Positions 61,348 to 64,000 of a DNA stretch of 64,000 nt are shown one piece after another. Positions within the stretch are counted from its first letter, which is position 1; each line of letters starts with the position of its first letter. The position numbers and the translations under genes are program-made. This DNA is from Lujinxingia vulgaris (lineage in GTDB: Bacteria > Myxococcota_A > Bradymonadia > Bradymonadales > Bradymonadaceae). The notes below the pieces were generated by a model. The model did not search any database. It was not told the DNA's origin and saw nothing but the letters and a program-made list of their open reading frames with translations. The stretch spans positions 1 to 64,000 of the forward strand of contig NZ_VOSM01000015.1 of NCBI RefSeq assembly GCF_007997015.1, given 5' to 3'.

Positions 61348-63741
61348 TCAGGGGGAGGGGAGTGTGAAGGGGAGGGCGGGGACGCGGGCGTCGCCGTAGA
61401 GGTAGCTGTAGATCCAGAAACTCATCAGGACGCGTTTGGTGTAGTCGCGGGTCTGGCCGTAGGGGATGTTTTCGACAAAGAGGTCGAGGTCTTCGTGGCC
61501 AAACTCTTTGAGCCAGGAGGAGACGTTGCCAAAGCCTCCGTTGTAGCCGGCGATGATGAGCGCGGGGTGGGAGCCCGTCTGGTCGGCGAGCTCGCGCATG
61601 TAGGCCGAGCCCAGGCGGATGTTGAGGGTGGGGTCGAAGAGGAGATCGAAGGAGAAGTCGCCAAGGCCGTCTTTCTGAGCGATGCGGCGGGCGGTGGGCT
61701 CAATGAGTTGGAGGAGGCCGCGGGCGTTGGCCCAGCTCTCGATGCGGGGGTTAAAGCCGCTCTCCTCGCGCATGATGGCGTAGATGATGGCCGGGTTGAG
61801 GCGGCGCTGCTCGGCGTAGCGGGTGAGGGCGTCTTTGAAGGGGGTGGGGTAGGCGATGGACCAGTGGCGGCGTGTGCTTTGTGTGGGGTAGGCGTCCATC
61901 CAGCCGTGGATGTGGCGGCGGGCCAGGTCGTGGGAGATGGGGTAGGCGTGGGCGGCGTCGAGCAGGGAGGCCAGGGCCCAGAGGGTGGAGGTGTTGGAGG
62001 CGTGGCGGGTGCGAAGCGCGGTGAGTTCGCGTCGGGCCAGTGAGGTCAGGCCGAGGGTGAGGAGTTGGGAGGCTTTTTGGAAGCCCGGGTCGCGCTGGAG
62101 ATCTTCGGGAAGTTCGACCGGATCGCTGCTGACGTTGGCCGGGAGGTGATCTTCGCAGGCCGGTCCGACGGTGGCGCAGATGTCCAGGCCGGTGGTGTCG
62201 CTCTGGAGGCTGGCGAGTTGGTTGAAGCTCAGGAGGGCGTAGTAGGTCATGGGGTGGTCGTGGGCGACCTTGATAAAGGCCTGGGCGGCCTCGTCGGTGC
62301 GGCCGGCTTGCAGCAGGGCGCGGGCGCGGAAGTAGTGGAGGCGGCCTTTTGTGTAGAGGTCGTCTTCGCCGGTTTTATCGAGGTTGTCGACGTGGTCGAT
62401 GACGGCCTGGAAGTCGTCGCGGTCGAAGTATTCACGCAGAAGAAGCCAGTGGGCGTCTTTGGCCATGTCGCCCTCGGGGTAGCGTGAGAGCTGGGCCTGG
62501 AGGCGCTGGCGGGCGTCATCGGGGTGATCTTCGGAGCGCAGGATGCGGGCTGCGAAGTACATGGCGTCGTCGGCGTAGGAGTGGTCGCCGTATTCTTGCC
62601 AGATGCGCTCAAAGAGGGCGAGGGCGCCCTGGCGATCGCCGGAGTTCCAGCGGCCGCGGCCGCCCAGGTAGAGGGCGCGAAGTTCCCAGTCGGTGTCGGC
62701 GCATTGCTCAAGGATGCGGTCGTAGACGGGGGTGCCGGCGGAGTGCTGGCGAAGTTTGGTGTGGGAGCGGGCGATAAGGTAGAGGGCCTCGCAGCGCTGG
62801 GGGGCGTCTTCGGGCCATTGCTCCAGGGCGGCGTTTAAGTCGTTGATGACGCGCTCGCTCTGGTGGAGATCGAAGCGGGCGCGGGCCAGGGTCAGGGCGC
62901 GCTCGGGGGTGGTGTCGTCGAGAAGTTGGCGCTGGGCGTCGGAGAGGTGGGCGTCGAGGGCGCGAAGTCGTTGGGTGGCGCGGGCGGCAGCCTCACTCAA
63001 AGGACGCTGCTCCCGGATATGACTAAAAAGCTCGGCCGCTCGCCGGGGGTTTTGGGCTTCGAGGAGCGTGGCGAGCTGCTCGCGGGCGGCGGCGGCCCGG
63101 GAGTGGCGGGGGTAGGCGTTGAGAAAGAGCTCGAGAACGTCGACGGCGCGTTTTTGATCTTCGGGCTGGCCGGCCTTCTGGAGGGCGTCGGCCAGGAGGG
63201 TGAGGGCGTCGGGGTAGAGGAGGCTCTGGTCGTCGACGGAGGCCGCAGCGAGTGTGGCGGTGTGGGCATCATCTGTGGCCAGGGCGGCGCGGGCTTTGAG
63301 CAGGGATGCGTAGTCGGCCAGGGAGGGAAGATCGGCTTCGAGGTCGAGCGCGTTGAGGATGGCCAGAGTTTGCGCGGGGTGGCCGGCCTCCATGGCGACG
63401 GTGGCTGCGAGGAAGCGCAGGGAGGCATCGTCGTTGAGGAGCGGTCGAAGCTCGGGGTTCTGGAGTTTTCGGTGGGCGGAGGCCCAGTTGTTGCGCTCGA
63501 CGTCTTCGATGATGGGCGCAAAGGGGCTTGTGGGGGCGATGGAGGGGATCTGGGGCGGGGCGGGGTCGCGCTCGGGGAAGCGCTCGATGACGCGGAAGCG
63601 GGCGCTGGAGCCGGCTTCGCGCGGGGTGGATTGGGCGAGCTCGGTGGGGGGGGCGTCGCCGCGGGACTGAGCGTGGGCGGGGAGCGGGATCGCGAGAGAA
63701 AGCGCGAGCGCGAGGGTGATCTTGGAGAGGTTGCGGATCAT
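61348..63741 (-). CDS. slt: Soluble lytic murein transglycosylase (Slt-like)
   Basis: 797 aa. Signal peptide ending PAHAQ (about residue 25). Residues about 50-600 are helical, TPR-like repeats (LYLIARSHTKLRQHSAG, AMYFAARILRSEDHPDDARQRLQAQLSRYPEGDMAKDAHWLL), like the U/L superhelix of Slt70. The C-terminal SLT domain begins near 640. The catalytic Glu is in YAIMREESGFNP (about 659/660), followed by ARGLLQLIEPTARRIA and AGYNGGFGNVSSWL. It cleaves peptidoglycan to 1,6-anhydro products in the periplasm. It is longer than E. coli Slt (645 aa). Confidence 0.92.
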   Translation of the reverse strand: MIRNLSKITLALALSLAIPLPAHAQSRGDAPPTELAQSTPREAGSSARFRVIERFPERDPAPPQIPSIAPTSPFAPIIEDVERNNWASAHRKLQNPELRPLLNDDASLRFLAATVAMEAGHPAQTLAILNALDLEADLPSLADYASLLKARAALATDDAHTATLAAASVDDQSLLYPDALTLLADALQKAGQPEDQKRAVDVLELFLNAYPRHSRAAAAREQLATLLEAQNPRRAAELFSHIREQRPLSEAAARATQRLRALDAHLSDAQRQLLDDTTPERALTLARARFDLHQSERVINDLNAALEQWPEDAPQRCEALYLIARSHTKLRQHSAGTPVYDRILEQCADTDWELRALYLGGRGRWNSGDRQGALALFERIWQEYGDHSYADDAMYFAARILRSEDHPDDARQRLQAQLSRYPEGDMAKDAHWLLLREYFDRDDFQAVIDHVDNLDKTGEDDLYTKGRLHYFRARALLQAGRTDEAAQAFIKVAHDHPMTYYALLSFNQLASLQSDTTGLDICATVGPACEDHLPANVSSDPVELPEDLQRDPGFQKASQLLTLGLTSLARRELTALRTRHASNTSTLWALASLLDAAHAYPISHDLARRHIHGWMDAYPTQSTRRHWSIAYPTPFKDALTRYAEQRRLNPAIIYAIMREESGFNPRIESWANARGLLQLIEPTARRIAQKDGLGDFSFDLLFDPTLNIRLGSAYMRELADQTGSHPALIIAGYNGGFGNVSSWLKEFGHEDLDLFVENIPYGQTRDYTKRVLMSFWIYSYLYGDARVPALPFTLPSP

Positions 63742-64000
63742 GGGAGCTCAGTGACGAGGGCGAAGATGAGATGCGGTGCGCGCGTTGCGGCCAGGGTGCC
63801 CCGGGGGGGGCGAGTACAAAACCCCCGAGAAGTGTGGGTTTCATTCCGCCCGATCGACGTGCCGGGGCGGTCAGGGGAATGAGGGTGAAGGGTAAGGCAG
63901 GGGTGGGAGGGATGGAAGAAAAGAGGGGGAGATGTTTGCCATTGGCCGATGGGAACTAGTTTTCGCGCTCCCTGTGTGCAGTGTGGGAGGTTGTGGTGGG
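63742..64000. other. Upstream region of slt to window end
   Basis: 259 bases with no recognised gene, RNA or array core. The slt promoter should lie here on the minus strand. The GGGGGGGCG tract at about 63805-63812 is the only compositional feature. Confidence 0.4.

Overview
The window reads as a chromosomal segment of a high-GC Gram-negative bacterium. Many predicted lipoproteins carry a lipobox followed by an Asp/Thr/Pro-rich acidic linker, then Cys-rich or RCC1-type repeats. This style, together with the stand-alone oleA-oleB-oleC-oleD operon, suggests the Bradymonadales/Myxococcota (old Deltaproteobacteria). That placement is inference from gene style; the 16S gene is not in the window.

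Layout. 1-75 is the 3' end of a 5S rRNA (end of an rrn operon) with its terminator. 896-8677 holds a membrane coiled-coil protein, the oleABCD long-chain olefin pathway and a GPAT-type acyltransferase. 8943-14877 (minus) has a two-gene lipoprotein/secreted-protein module present twice in tandem, then an 863-aa Cys-rich surface lipoprotein. 15003-23353 has a lipid kinase, a HIT hydrolase, a thiolase, a multidomain beta-oxidation enzyme (SDR-SCP2-MaoC), a lipoprotein and glmS. 24110-32925 carries an MBL hydrolase, a lipoprotein, dnaG-rpoD, YceI, a LysR regulator and a pyroglutamyl peptidase. 32940-43779 carries two paralogous type-I substrate-binding lipoproteins, a double-thioredoxin lipoprotein, an RCC1 lipoprotein, an ATP-grasp-like protein and a membrane-anchored proline/acid-rich protein. 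44040-53706 is core information processing: proS-pyrF-rlmB; tRNA Thr-Tyr-Gly-Thr-tuf; tRNA-Trp-secE-nusG; rplK-rplA; rplJ-rplL. 54491-63741 (minus) has an ECF sigma/anti-sigma pair, a HEAT-like lipoprotein, two endonuclease I lipoproteins and a soluble lytic transglycosylase.

The most unusual content is non-coding. About ten intergenic regions carry direct arrays of one short quasi-palindromic core, GTGCCAGGCA (usually within GATCGGGTGCCAGGCANTCG). Each array has its own homogenised spacer and period: 34 bp in three arrays; 45 bp with a 90-bp higher-order unit; 46 bp; and 37/46 bp. Every array lies beside at least one gene 3' end and none lies between divergent gene starts. Several arrays end in an inverted copy that makes a hairpin near a stop codon. 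The largest array (21 copies) occupies the place after rplL where rpoB-rpoC usually follows. No transposase, cas or reverse transcriptase gene is present in the window to explain them. Most of the long overlapping open frames inside the arrays, in several frames and on both strands, are by-products of the repeats.

Starts were chosen by Shine-Dalgarno spacing and family alignment. All functional names come from motif recognition by eye, without database searches.
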